Positions 7,778-15,909 of a stretch of 39,147 bases of DNA are shown one piece after another (the first letter of the stretch is position 1; each line of letters starts with the position of its first letter). The stretch is taken from the NCBI GenBank assembly GCA_009781855.1, contig WQUY01000016.1:1-39147 (forward strand), given 5' to 3'. The notes beneath the pieces are model-generated. The model was not told the DNA's origin. It saw only the letters and a list, made by a program, of their open reading frames with translations, and did not search any database. This DNA comes from Oscillospiraceae bacterium (GTDB taxonomy: Bacteria; Bacillota; Clostridia; Oscillospirales; Oscillospiraceae). The translations under genes and the position numbers were made by a program.

Positions 7778-10132
7778 CTATTCACCGGCCGTCCCGGTCG
7801 TTTTTGACTTTGATGCTTTTCCAGCTTTTTTCTCTTCTGCCGGCGCTTGTTTTGACGCTGACTTTTTGGCCGCTGGCTTTTTGGCTGGCGCTTTTTTGGC
7901 TGCTGGCTTTTTTGCCGCCGCCTTTTTTGCAGGTGCCTTTTTTTTCTTGTCATCTGCATCGGATTTCTGCTCGCCATCCGATGTACTTTCTTCTTCAGTC
8001 TTTTTCTTTTTATACCCTCGTTTATCTTCAGGTAGAAACTCCTTGCAATCTGGATTGCTGCAAAATGGCTTCTTAGAACCCCTACCGGATAGTTTGAACA
8101 TGGTTTGACCGCAGACCGCACAATTTTCGGCCACAGGAACATCCCAAGTCATAAATCCGCATTCTTTGAGGTGCTCACATGCATAATATGTGTAGCCATT
8201 CTTTGACGTTCTTTTGAGAATACGCAAACCACATCTTGGGCATCTACCCGGCATCTCTATAACGATTGGTTTGGTCACGCTGCATTCCGGATATCCGGGA
8301 CATGCCAGAAATCTGCCGAAACGACCGGATTTTATAACCATTTGAAGACCGCACTCATCACAAATCTCATCAGAGACCTCATCCGGCACTTTAATTCGCG
8401 TGCCCTCTAATGCAGTTTCGGCGTTATCTAACGACACCTTAAATCCGTCATAAAAACCTTCAAGGACATGATGCCAGTCATCTTTTCCCTTTTCTACACT
8501 GTCGAGCAGCTCTTCCATGCGCGCAGTAAATTTCAAATCAACTATATCGCCAAAACGCTCCTTCATCAGGTTTGTTACAACCTCACCAAGCGGCGTCGGA
8601 CGGAGTGCTTTTCCTTCCTTAACAACATACTCACGGCTCAGGATTGTAGAGATTGTCGGCGCATAGGTACTCGGCCGCCCTACTCCTGTCTCTTCCATCG
8701 CACGTATGAGCGTAGCCTCTGTATAACGTGCAGGTGGTTGCGTGAATTTTTGTTCTTCATTGATGCCTACAAGACCCAGCGGATCGCCATCTTTGAGCGC
8801 CGGTAACGGCGATTGTTTCTGCACTTTTTCCTCATCTTTGCTTTCCTCATAAACGGCGGTAAAGCCTGGAAAAACAATGACTGAATGGTTCGCTCTAAAC
8901 ACATAAGACGCTGATATCACATCAACTGTCACACTATCATAGATTGCAGAAGCCATCTGGCTGGCAACAAACCTTCCCCAAATCAAACGATACAGTCTGA
9001 GCTGGTCACTTGTAACACTGCCTTTGATGCGCTCGGGAGTAATAAAAACATCACTCGGGCGTATGGCTTCATGAGCATCCTGCGCATTATTTTTGGATTT
9101 GTAAAAATTCGGCATGTTCGGGTAGTATTGCTGACCATATGTATCGACTATGAAATTCTTCGCCTCAGCCATCGCATCGGCCGAAATCCGGAGTGAATCT
9201 GTTCTCATATAGGTGATCAGACCAATCGTTCCCTCGCCTTGTATATCAATGCCTTCATAAAGCTGCTGGGCTATTGACATGGTTCTACGCGGAGCCATGC
9301 CCAGTCTTCGGGACGCTTCCTGCTGGAGCGTCGAGGTAATAAACGGCGGCGATGCCGATCTTTTTTTATCCGAGCGCTTTACAGACTTCACCGAAAAAGA
9401 TGAACTACGCACAGCGTCAACAACTTCTATTACCTCGGCCTCGCAAGTCAGTTCAAGCTTTTTGTTTTCATTTCCGTGAAACGCCGCAATAAAACTGTCG
9501 GGCGTTTCCGAGCTTTGTAAATCAGCGGGGGTCAATTCTACATTTAATAACCAATATTCTTCCGGCTTAAAATCACGAATCTCGCCTTCCCTGTCCGTTA
9601 CCATCCTTGTTGCAACAGACTGCACTCTTCCAGCCGACAAACCGCGCCTGATTTTCTTCCATAAAAGTGGGCTCAGTTTGTATCCGACAATCCTGTCAAG
9701 GATTCTCCTTGCCTGTTGCGCATTAACCAAATCCATATCTATTGCACGAGGATTCTCAATGCTGCTGCGCACAACCTTTTGTGTAATCTCATTAAAAGTC
9801 ACCCTGAATGTTCGCTCATCAGGCAATTCCAATAGCTCTTTAAGATGCCATGAGATTGCCTCACCTTCACGATCAGGGTCGGTGGCAAGGTAAACATTTG
9901 AACTGTTCTTTGCCGCTTTGGAGAGTTCACTTATCGTGCTTTCTCTTGCTTTGACGGGCTGATAATCTGGGGCAAACCCATGTTCTATATCTACGCCCAA
10001 TGTGCTTTTGGGCAAATCTCTCAAATGCCCCATAGACGCTGTCACTTTGTAGTCAGCGCCCAGATATTTCCCAATAGTTTTTGCCTTTGCTGGCGATTCA
10101 ACTATGACAAGATTGCTTTTTTGTTTTGCCAT
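7778..10132 (-). CDS. topA: DNA topoisomerase I with lysine/alanine-rich tail
   Basis: A 784-residue type IA topoisomerase relaxing negative supercoils. A TOPRIM domain at the N-terminus carries DPDREGE (85-91), and the active-site tyrosine is Y308 in LITYMRTDS. Three C4 zinc ribbons follow around 590-705 (CDECG...CPGYPEC; CPRCG...CEHLKEC; CAVCG...CSNPDC). The last ~60 residues are a histone-H1-like stretch of KKAPAK/KKPAAK repeats, a kind of tail better known from actinobacterial TopA, where it aids DNA binding and processivity. AGGT before the ATG is a modest ribosome binding site. It is coupled to trmFO and 55 bp downstream of dprA. Confidence 0.97.
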   Translation of the reverse strand: MAKQKSNLVIVESPAKAKTIGKYLGADYKVTASMGHLRDLPKSTLGVDIEHGFAPDYQPVKARESTISELSKAAKNSSNVYLATDPDREGEAISWHLKELLELPDERTFRVTFNEITQKVVRSSIENPRAIDMDLVNAQQARRILDRIVGYKLSPLLWKKIRRGLSAGRVQSVATRMVTDREGEIRDFKPEEYWLLNVELTPADLQSSETPDSFIAAFHGNENKKLELTCEAEVIEVVDAVRSSSFSVKSVKRSDKKRSASPPFITSTLQQEASRRLGMAPRRTMSIAQQLYEGIDIQGEGTIGLITYMRTDSLRISADAMAEAKNFIVDTYGQQYYPNMPNFYKSKNNAQDAHEAIRPSDVFITPERIKGSVTSDQLRLYRLIWGRFVASQMASAIYDSVTVDVISASYVFRANHSVIVFPGFTAVYEESKDEEKVQKQSPLPALKDGDPLGLVGINEEQKFTQPPARYTEATLIRAMEETGVGRPSTYAPTISTILSREYVVKEGKALRPTPLGEVVTNLMKERFGDIVDLKFTARMEELLDSVEKGKDDWHHVLEGFYDGFKVSLDNAETALEGTRIKVPDEVSDEICDECGLQMVIKSGRFGRFLACPGYPECSVTKPIVIEMPGRCPRCGLRILKRTSKNGYTYYACEHLKECGFMTWDVPVAENCAVCGQTMFKLSGRGSKKPFCSNPDCKEFLPEDKRGYKKKKTEEESTSDGEQKSDADDKKKKAPAKKAAAKKPAAKKAPAKKPAAKKSASKQAPAEEKKAGKASKSKTTGTAGE

Positions 10133-10187
10133 TAACTTTAACCTCGCATGTGTTTTAATTGATCGTCGAAAACTAATCGCTTAGCTA

Positions 10188-11483
10188 TTAAAGACCGACA
10201 TTTCCATTCACCAATTTAAGTTCTCTATTATGGGTACGAACCACATATCCTTTAATTTCAAGCATTGTGATAGCAGAGAGCACTCTTTGTGCAGACAGCC
10301 CAGAATTCAGTATTACCTTGTCCATTTGCATGGCTTCATCTTGGATTATTTGAGCCACTGTTTGCTCATCACCATCAAGACTCACTATCATTTGCTCAAA
10401 GTCAATATAGTCTACGTCAGTTATGTTGTCAATCTCTTTTTTAATTTGTGTCGGTTTCACCGTACGCACTTCTGCTGGTCTGGCTGTTGGTTTTACTGTT
10501 GGTTTTACTGTTGGTTTTATTGCCGAATGAATTCCGGCTACTGGCACGAAATTGACCGAGGAGGGAAAATCATCAGGTAGATTCTCGTAATACGATGAGA
10601 TCTTATCCGGAAACAACTCCGCATATTCGCTTATAATATCATCGGAAGATAATAACGGTATTGCGCCATCACGCAAAAGCGCATTCGACCCCGTAAAGCT
10701 CGGTGCATCAACATTTGCAGGCAAAGCAAAAATGTCACGACCTTGCTCCAACGCTCTGAGTGCCGTGATTAGCGCACCGCTACGTTTAGGCGCCTCAATA
10801 ACTGCAACACCAACAGAAATACCGCTGATCAGCCTGTTTCTGGCCGGAAAGTGAGACTTAACCGCAGGCATCTTTGGTGGATATTCACTGATCAAAACAC
10901 CGTGATGCATCACATCCTCAAACAAGGACTTGTTTTCTGGTGGATAAACAATACCCGGGCCTGTCCCGATTATCCCAATCACTTTCCCACCGGCCTCCAG
11001 CGCGCCTTGCGCCGCAGCTGAATCAATCCCCTTGGCAAGCCCGGTAGCCACAATGACTCCCCTTTTTGAAATATCATATGCTATGGACTTGGAAAAACTC
11101 ATACCGTACGGAGTGCACTGCCTTGTTCCAACTATTGAAACAACGGGCTCCTCATCAATTGCAGGCATAACGCCACGCGTATACAAGACCAACGGAGGAT
11201 CATATATATTCCTAAGCCTTTCAGGATACAGCGCGTCATTAAAAGTGATTGCTCGGCATCCTATTGCGACACAATCTGCCAGTATGCGATTGGCTTTATC
11301 CAAATCTTTATTGAGCAAACGAGAGATATCATCCGGCCTGAGCCCACCGACAGCGTTGTAATCAGCCCTGCTTGCCAGAAACACTTTCTCTGGGTCGCCA
11401 AAGTGCCTCATCAACCTGAGGGAGGTGACCGCACCGATACCGCTTATGGTCGAAAGCCAAATCCAAAAGCAAAGTGAATGCAT
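10188..11483 (-). CDS. dprA: DNA-processing protein DprA
   Basis: A 431-residue single-stranded-DNA-binding protein that loads RecA on incoming DNA during natural transformation. A helix-hairpin-helix-like N-terminus precedes the Rossmann-like core: SIVGTRQCTPYG, GLAKGIDSAAAQGAL, IGTGPGIVYPPEN, HFPARNRLISG, and ALEQGRDIFALPANVD. A linker of about 60 residues with TVKP repeats joins a C-terminal winged helix (residues ~370-431, DNA-binding type). Length exceeds the usual 300-370 because of linker and wing. AAAGGAATGG lies upstream. Other competence genes are not in the window, so active transformation is not shown. Confidence 0.95.
   Translation of the reverse strand: MHSLCFWIWLSTISGIGAVTSLRLMRHFGDPEKVFLASRADYNAVGGLRPDDISRLLNKDLDKANRILADCVAIGCRAITFNDALYPERLRNIYDPPLVLYTRGVMPAIDEEPVVSIVGTRQCTPYGMSFSKSIAYDISKRGVIVATGLAKGIDSAAAQGALEAGGKVIGIIGTGPGIVYPPENKSLFEDVMHHGVLISEYPPKMPAVKSHFPARNRLISGISVGVAVIEAPKRSGALITALRALEQGRDIFALPANVDAPSFTGSNALLRDGAIPLLSSDDIISEYAELFPDKISSYYENLPDDFPSSVNFVPVAGIHSAIKPTVKPTVKPTARPAEVRTVKPTQIKKEIDNITDVDYIDFEQMIVSLDGDEQTVAQIIQDEAMQMDKVILNSGLSAQRVLSAITMLEIKGYVVRTHNRELKLVNGNVGL
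10486..10521. repeat. Three 12-bp tandem repeats inside dprA
   Basis: GTTGGTTTTACT occurs twice in a row and a third time with one change (GTTGGTTTTATT). The unit is in frame and encodes VKPT steps on the minus strand, so slippage would change linker length without breaking the gene. Confidence 0.8.
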
Positions 11484-11532
11484 CTATTGTAACCATTCCT
11501 TTCTGGGTACGCATGACTTTAGCGGCCGTCAG

Positions 11533-11558
11533 GCCGATGGGTTTTTTCTCCCGTCAGC
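11533..11558. repeat. 27-nt hairpin element, copy 4 (inverted)
   Basis: On the plus strand it begins GCCGATGGG and ends CTCCCGTCAGC, in the opposite orientation to the other three copies. It directly abuts the stop codon of the TrmH-family gene (11560-11562) and lies in the 76-bp gap before dprA. A T6 run forms the loop. Confidence 0.6.
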
Positions 11559-11559
11559 T

Positions 11560-12306
11560 TTATTCAGTGCGCGCACACCACATGATGACCCCTGCCGCAA
11601 CCGCAGCATTCAATGACTCGCAATCCGGCGAGATTGGGATTTTTATCTGCTCATCACAAAGTGCCAATATGGCTCCGGAAATACCGGCACCCTCGCTACC
11701 AATCACAATTATTGAATCCTTTAAACGAACCTCTGTGATATCCTTTGAACCCTCGCCCACAGAAGCTCCAACAAATCGAATACCTCTTTCTTTAAGCCTT
11801 TTGATTTCAGACTGGTTCATCATTATTGACGGCTGCTTAAAAAGCGCACCCATTGTCGCCCGGATTGTCTTGGGGTTATATAAATCTGCACATCCCTCGG
11901 ACAAAATAACACCGCCGATACCAAAGGCATTTGCTGTGCGGATTATTGTTCCAACGTTTCCGGGATCCTGTAAACCATCCAGCAAAATCATAGACCCACC
12001 GTCAAAGGTATCATAAGATTTTGGAATTCTGCATGTAAACAACACACTTTGAGCATTCTTCAGAGGCGAAAGCGCATGAATAATACTCTCATCAGTCAAG
12101 TACACTTTCGTCTCAATCGGTAGCGGAAATGGAATATGATTTGAAGTGAGTACTGCGACTATCTCAGCACCGCCTCTTTCCGCTTCCTTTAGAAGCTTCA
12201 TACCATCGCAAAGAAACTCTCCGCAAGAATAACGATATGCCCTGCTCATACCCAGCTTCTTAAAGTGGACACATAAAGGATTGCGCCTGCTTGTTATCTT
12301 TTCCAT
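11560..12306 (-). CDS. TrmH/SpoU-family RNA 2'-O-methyltransferase
   Basis: A 248-residue SPOUT enzyme transferring a methyl group from SAM to a ribose 2'-OH of rRNA or tRNA. The N-terminal ~95 residues are the L30e-like substrate-binding domain, beginning ITSRRNPLCVHFKKL. The trefoil-knot domain has motif 1 DPGNVGTIIRTANAFG, motif 2 IVIGSEGAGIS and motif 3 IPISPDCESLNAAVAAGVIMW. The organisation resembles RlmB or the B. subtilis YsgA type; the target nucleotide cannot be told from sequence. AGGAGGTAAATC before the ATG defines the start. A strong terminator separates it from lysS upstream, so it probably has its own promoter, which I could not place. Confidence 0.9.
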   Translation of the reverse strand: MEKITSRRNPLCVHFKKLGMSRAYRYSCGEFLCDGMKLLKEAERGGAEIVAVLTSNHIPFPLPIETKVYLTDESIIHALSPLKNAQSVLFTCRIPKSYDTFDGGSMILLDGLQDPGNVGTIIRTANAFGIGGVILSEGCADLYNPKTIRATMGALFKQPSIMMNQSEIKRLKERGIRFVGASVGEGSKDITEVRLKDSIIVIGSEGAGISGAILALCDEQIKIPISPDCESLNAAVAAGVIMWCARTE

Positions 12307-12387
12307 GATTTACCTCCTGTTCTGTTTGCTTCTCACACTATGCACCTACACTTTAGACATAACTTTCTACATTTGTCCCATACAGGG

Positions 12388-12413
12388 GTAAAAGCCGCTC
12401 TCGCGGCTTTTAC
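12388..12413 (-). terminator. lysS terminator
   Basis: GTAAAAGCCGC (12388-12398) and GCGGCTTTTAC (12403-12413) form a perfect 11-bp stem with a four-base loop. The symmetrical A/T ends could serve either strand. It sits 34 bp after the lysS stop codon and just beyond hairpin element copy 2. Confidence 0.75.
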
Positions 12414-12419
12414 ACTTTA

Positions 12420-12446
12420 GCTGACGAGAGTCAAACTCCTGTCGGC
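12420..12446. repeat. 27-nt hairpin element, copy 2
   Basis: GCTGAC and GTCGGC form the stem base, closing on AGT-CAA-ACT. It directly abuts the lysS stop codon (12447-12449). This is the copy with the most complete stem, about 12 positions with few mismatches. Confidence 0.65.
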
Positions 12447-13961
12447 TTAATCTTCAATAGGTTTCATTGTGGGAAAAAGCAACACATCCCTTATTGATGA
12501 ACTGTTGGTCAACATCATCACACAACGGTCAATGCCAATTCCCAGACCGCCCGTCGGCGGCATCCCATACTCAAGCGCATTGATAAAATCATCATCCATC
12601 ATGCTCGCTTCCTCCATCCCGGCATCTCGAAGCTCAACCTGAGCAAGAAATCTCTGCTTCTGATCAATGGGATCATTGAGCTCACTAAACGCATTGCCCA
12701 TTTCGGAGCAACAGATAAACACCTCATATCGCTCGGTCAGTCTTGGGTCAGACTTCTTCCGCTTTGCAAGAGGCGAAACCTCAACAGGATGATCTATAAT
12801 AAAGACAGGTTGAATCAGCTTCTCTTCGACCCTTTGGTCAAAACACTCATAAAGCAAATCGCCCCAAGTCGGCTCACGACCATCTGGCATCTTGACACCA
12901 ATTGACGCCGCTGCTTTTACAGCATCCTGCGTGCTTTCAAAAGACATAAAATCAACACCGGTATGTTGTTTTACTGCATCGGCCATCGAAAGACGCGGCC
13001 AGCCCGGAGAAAGATCTAAGTCGTGCCCAAGCCAGCTCAGTTTATAGCTTCCGGTTATGTTGAGCGCAGCCGAAGAAATCAGCTCCTCAAACAAGTCCAT
13101 AATATCATTATAATCGGCATACGCCTCATACAGCTCTACAGAAGTAAATTCTGGATTATGCTTTGTGCTTATGCCCTCATTGCGAAAAATTCGTCCAATC
13201 TCATAAACTCGCTCAATACCGCCAACAATAAGCCTTTTAAGATGAAGCTCCGTAGCAATTCTAAGATACATGTCCATATTGAGGGTGTTATGATGCGTAA
13301 TAAACGGCCGCGCCGTCGCACCGCCTGAAATGGTATTGAGGATTGGTGTCTCAACCTCCATGTAACCGCGGCTATCTAAAAATTGCCGTATATATGAAAT
13401 GAATTTGCTGCGCACTTCAAATACTTTGCGCACATCAGGGTTCATGATCAAATCGACATAACGCTGGCGATACTTCAGTTCAAGATTAGTCAAACCATGA
13501 AATTTCTCCGGAAGCGGCCGTAGCGACTTAGACAGCAACGTAACCGATTTGCAATGAACGGATATCTCACCCATCTTTGTCTTGAAGACTGCCCCGGTAA
13601 CACCTATAAAGTCGCCTATATCACCCTTTTTAATGTCGGAGTATGCTTGTTCACCAACATCATTGAGCTTAATGTAAATCTGAATTCTTCCTCTGTCATC
13701 CGCAATATCAACAAAGGTTGCCTTGCCCATCTCACGCTTTGCCATGACCCTTCCGGCCACGGTCACATCTTTATTTTCAAAGCCCTCGTAATCATCTTTT
13801 ATTTCGGCTGAATACGCTGTGCGCGAAAACTTTGTAATATGAAACGGGTCACGTCCTTCGTCCTGAAGCTTTTTTAGCTTGTCGCGGCGGACTTGAAGTA
13901 TTTCAGAAAGTTCGTGCTCTGTTGTCTCTTCGTTTGAGCTGCTCAATAATTCGTCAGTCAT
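12447..13961 (-). CDS. lysS: Lysyl-tRNA synthetase, class II
   Basis: A 504-residue enzyme charging tRNA-Lys. The N-terminal OB-fold anticodon-binding domain spans about 60-165 ([20 protein letters not shown]). The catalytic core shows motif 1 around [21 protein letters not shown], motif 2 [18 protein letters not shown] and motif 3 [31 protein letters not shown] is another LysRS-II signature. Length is normal. It follows greA by 44 bp, with no terminator or T-box between them, so the two genes form an operon driven by the greA promoter. AGGGG lies a few bases before the ATG. Confidence 0.97.
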   Translation of the reverse strand: MTDELLSSSNEETTEHELSEILQVRRDKLKKLQDEGRDPFHITKFSRTAYSAEIKDDYEGFENKDVTVAGRVMAKREMGKATFVDIADDRGRIQIYIKLNDVGEQAYSDIKKGDIGDFIGVTGAVFKTKMGEISVHCKSVTLLSKSLRPLPEKFHGLTNLELKYRQRYVDLIMNPDVRKVFEVRSKFISYIRQFLDSRGYMEVETPILNTISGGATARPFITHHNTLNMDMYLRIATELHLKRLIVGGIERVYEIGRIFRNEGISTKHNPEFTSVELYEAYADYNDIMDLFEELISSAALNITGSYKLSWLGHDLDLSPGWPRLSMADAVKQHTGVDFMSFESTQDAVKAAASIGVKMPDGREPTWGDLLYECFDQRVEEKLIQPVFIIDHPVEVSPLAKRKKSDPRLTERYEVFICCSEMGNAFSELNDPIDQKQRFLAQVELRDAGMEEASMMDDDFINALEYGMPPTGGLGIGIDRCVMMLTNSSSIRDVLLFPTMKPIED

Positions 13962-14005
13962 AGTATACCCCTGTCCTTGTCAATAGTATTACAGTTAAGC
14001 AGTCG

Positions 14006-14479
14006 TTAGTTTATTTTCAGAACTTCAAATCTCAACAATCCTGCCGGGGCTTCAATCTCAACGACTTCGCCCACTTTACGTTCCATAAGCCCCCTACCAA
14101 AAGGAGAATCGTCGGATATGCGAAACTCGGCCGGATCCGCTTCCTGAGAGCCTACGATTTCATAAACTTCCTCAGAATTATCTTCAAGATCCTTGACGGT
14201 AACCTTGCTGCCTATACCCACTTTGTCTTTTTTCTCTGATGCCTTAACAATCTCAACGTTTTCTATCAGATTTTTAATTTCGGCAATTTTTGAATACAGT
14301 TTGCCCTGTTCAGTTTTTGCGTCATCATACTCACTGTTTTCGGTAAGGTCGCCGAATGAACGTGCTTCCTTTATTTGCTGTGCAACTTCCTTTTCCCTGA
14401 CCGTTTGCAGATAATGGAGCTCATCTTTCAGTTGTGAAAGACGCTCTATGCTCATTTTATACTTAGCTTCCTTGAACAT
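14006..14479 (-). CDS. greA: Transcription elongation factor GreA
   Basis: A 157-residue factor that enters the RNA polymerase secondary channel and triggers cleavage of backtracked RNA. The N-terminal coiled coil carries the tip acidic residues in FGDLTENSEYDDAK, and the C-terminal FKBP-like domain includes ISDDSPFGRGLMERKVGEVVE. A GTG codon sits directly before the ATG; the ATG at 14479 is preferred because GGAAAGGG lies at the proper distance. The N-terminus MFKEAKYKMS is slightly atypical. It is the first gene of a greA-lysS operon with a 150-nt structured leader. Confidence 0.95.
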   Translation of the reverse strand: MFKEAKYKMSIERLSQLKDELHYLQTVREKEVAQQIKEARSFGDLTENSEYDDAKTEQGKLYSKIAEIKNLIENVEIVKASEKKDKVGIGSKVTVKDLEDNSEEVYEIVGSQEADPAEFRISDDSPFGRGLMERKVGEVVEIEAPAGLLRFEVLKIN

Positions 14480-14508
14480 CACTAAAACCCTTTCCGGAAT
14501 AAATATTA

Positions 14509-14535
14509 GCTGACGGGAGTCAAACCCCCATCGGT
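14509..14535. repeat. 27-nt hairpin element, copy 3, in the greA leader
   Basis: GCTGACGGGAGTC at one side and CCCCATCGGT at the other; on the minus strand CCGATGGGG pairs imperfectly with CTCCCGTCAG. Unlike the other copies it lies inside a 5' leader, about 30 bases before the greA start. Confidence 0.55.
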
Positions 14536-14563
14536 TTTATCGCCAGCTTTAGGTAACACCAAC

Positions 14564-14601
14564 AAAACAAAAAGCCCAACTATATCCACGAGGGATATTG
14601 G
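14564..14601 (-). terminator. Terminator-like hairpin in the greA leader
   Basis: On the minus strand CCAATATCC pairs with GGATA...TTGG (26-base hairpin with a 3-base bulge), followed by GGGC and TTTTTGTTTT. It lies about 30 bases after the predicted transcription start of greA and about 95 bases before its ATG, so it would act as an attenuator or give a short leader RNA. Confidence 0.6.
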
Positions 14602-14636
14602 ACGACAGTAACCAAAAGAGCTACTATTAGTAAGGA

Positions 14637-14665
14637 ATTATATGTCATATTCCCCAATTTGTCAA
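14637..14665 (-). promoter_or_regulatory. greA-lysS promoter
   Basis: A perfect consensus on the minus strand: TTGACA (14660-14665), 17-base spacer, TATAAT (14637-14642). Predicted start near 14630, about 150 nt before the greA ATG. It lies just after the S41 protease gene. Confidence 0.85.
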
Positions 14666-14705
14666 CAAAATTAAATATTTAGCGTGTCGTCTACCCTTTA
14701 TTGCG

Positions 14706-15893
14706 TTATCTGCCGAGAATCTGAATCGCAGCCTGAACTTGCGGATCATCAGAAAGCGCCAGCTCTCCAGCCATAAGCAGCTCAAGTTCTGCTTCACTCA
14801 AAGGCACAATATGATCAGGTGTGAAGCCCCCCTCATCATGAAGGCTCACCCTATTTTTTGTAAGATACTCAGCAAAAGAAATATTTATCGCGCCGCCACC
14901 CGGTAGCGGAATGACTCTTTGCATACGACTCTTTCCAGTCGTCTGTTCCCCAACTACCTCAGCAAAACCATACTCACTCAGCATCGCGGCAAAATATTCT
15001 GCACCACTGAAAGAAAAACGATCAACAATAACAACCATTGGCAAATCGACATAATACGGATTGGACATCGTTATAAACTCATTGCCCGCCCTGTCAACGG
15101 TGACAAAAATTTCACCCTCCGGAAGTAGAAAGTCAAGAATATCTGAAACTTCGTTGACCCAGCCGCCGGGATTTCCGCGCACATCAAAAATCAAAGCAGC
15201 AGCGCCATCCTGTATCAAATCATTTGTCGCCGAGATAAAGCTCCGTGCCGAGCCTTCATTGAAGTTATATAGTCTAATCAAACCGATATCGTCATCGAGC
15301 ATCTGAAAAGAAACCGGATCAAGGAAAATATGCCGAAAAACGACAGGGATAATTTCCAGACACCCATCCATTCTTTCAATGGTAAGCTCTGCAGTATTTC
15401 CCAACGGCCTTGAAAGCAAATCCCCTAATTGCGCAATGGTCATTCCCTTCGTATAGTTTCCATCAACTGCAATGATTATATCTCCGGACAATATACCCGA
15501 TTCTTCAGCAGGCGACCCACGAAAAACATAAGTGATTTGAAAGTTTTGAGTCTGCTCATCCGTAGAGACCATAACGCCGATGCCTTCATATCGATTGTGC
15601 GCACTATCTCGGCTACGTGCAAATTCTTCCGCAGTCATATAAAATGACCACTCATCATTAAGGGCGGCAACCGCAGCCCGCTTCGCCGCAGTTGAGACCG
15701 CATCCATATCATATTCACCAATGAAAGAATCTTCGATTCTTATCAGAAGCGAAGCATAGTCTCGGACCGCATCAGACCTATTGCTAAAAGGCCCAAATGG
15801 AAATCCGACAATAATTACCATCCCAGCCCATGTCAACGCTGATGCAAAAAGCATCAGCGTTACCACAAACCATAATGAGTATTTACGTTTCAT
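14706..15893 (-). CDS. S41-family carboxyl-terminal processing protease (CtpA-like)
   Basis: A 395-residue membrane-anchored serine protease of the C-terminal processing family. One N-terminal hydrophobic segment (about 7-30) anchors it with the body outside. A PDZ domain spans roughly 95-180 (YEGIGVMVSTDE; GSPAEESGILSGDIIIAVDG). The S41 core contains DVRGNPGGWVNEV, the nucleophile in FSFSGAEYFA (S296) and the lysine of the Ser/Lys dyad in GEQTTGKSRMQ (K321). It follows the M23 hydrolase by 16 bp. In related bacteria such proteases trim cell-wall hydrolases or sporulation factors, so a role in processing the neighbouring hydrolase is a reasonable inference. Confidence 0.92.
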   Translation of the reverse strand: MKRKYSLWFVVTLMLFASALTWAGMVIIVGFPFGPFSNRSDAVRDYASLLIRIEDSFIGEYDMDAVSTAAKRAAVAALNDEWSFYMTAEEFARSRDSAHNRYEGIGVMVSTDEQTQNFQITYVFRGSPAEESGILSGDIIIAVDGNYTKGMTIAQLGDLLSRPLGNTAELTIERMDGCLEIIPVVFRHIFLDPVSFQMLDDDIGLIRLYNFNEGSARSFISATNDLIQDGAAALIFDVRGNPGGWVNEVSDILDFLLPEGEIFVTVDRAGNEFITMSNPYYVDLPMVVIVDRFSFSGAEYFAAMLSEYGFAEVVGEQTTGKSRMQRVIPLPGGGAINISFAEYLTKNRVSLHDEGGFTPDHIVPLSEAELELLMAGELALSDDPQVQAAIQILGR

Positions 15894-15909
15894 ATTTCTA
15901 ATCCAACAA

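Noticed and set aside
14480-14636. T-box leader for lysS
   Set aside because: The conserved T-box sequence and a specifier loop are missing, and the leader precedes greA, not lysS directly.
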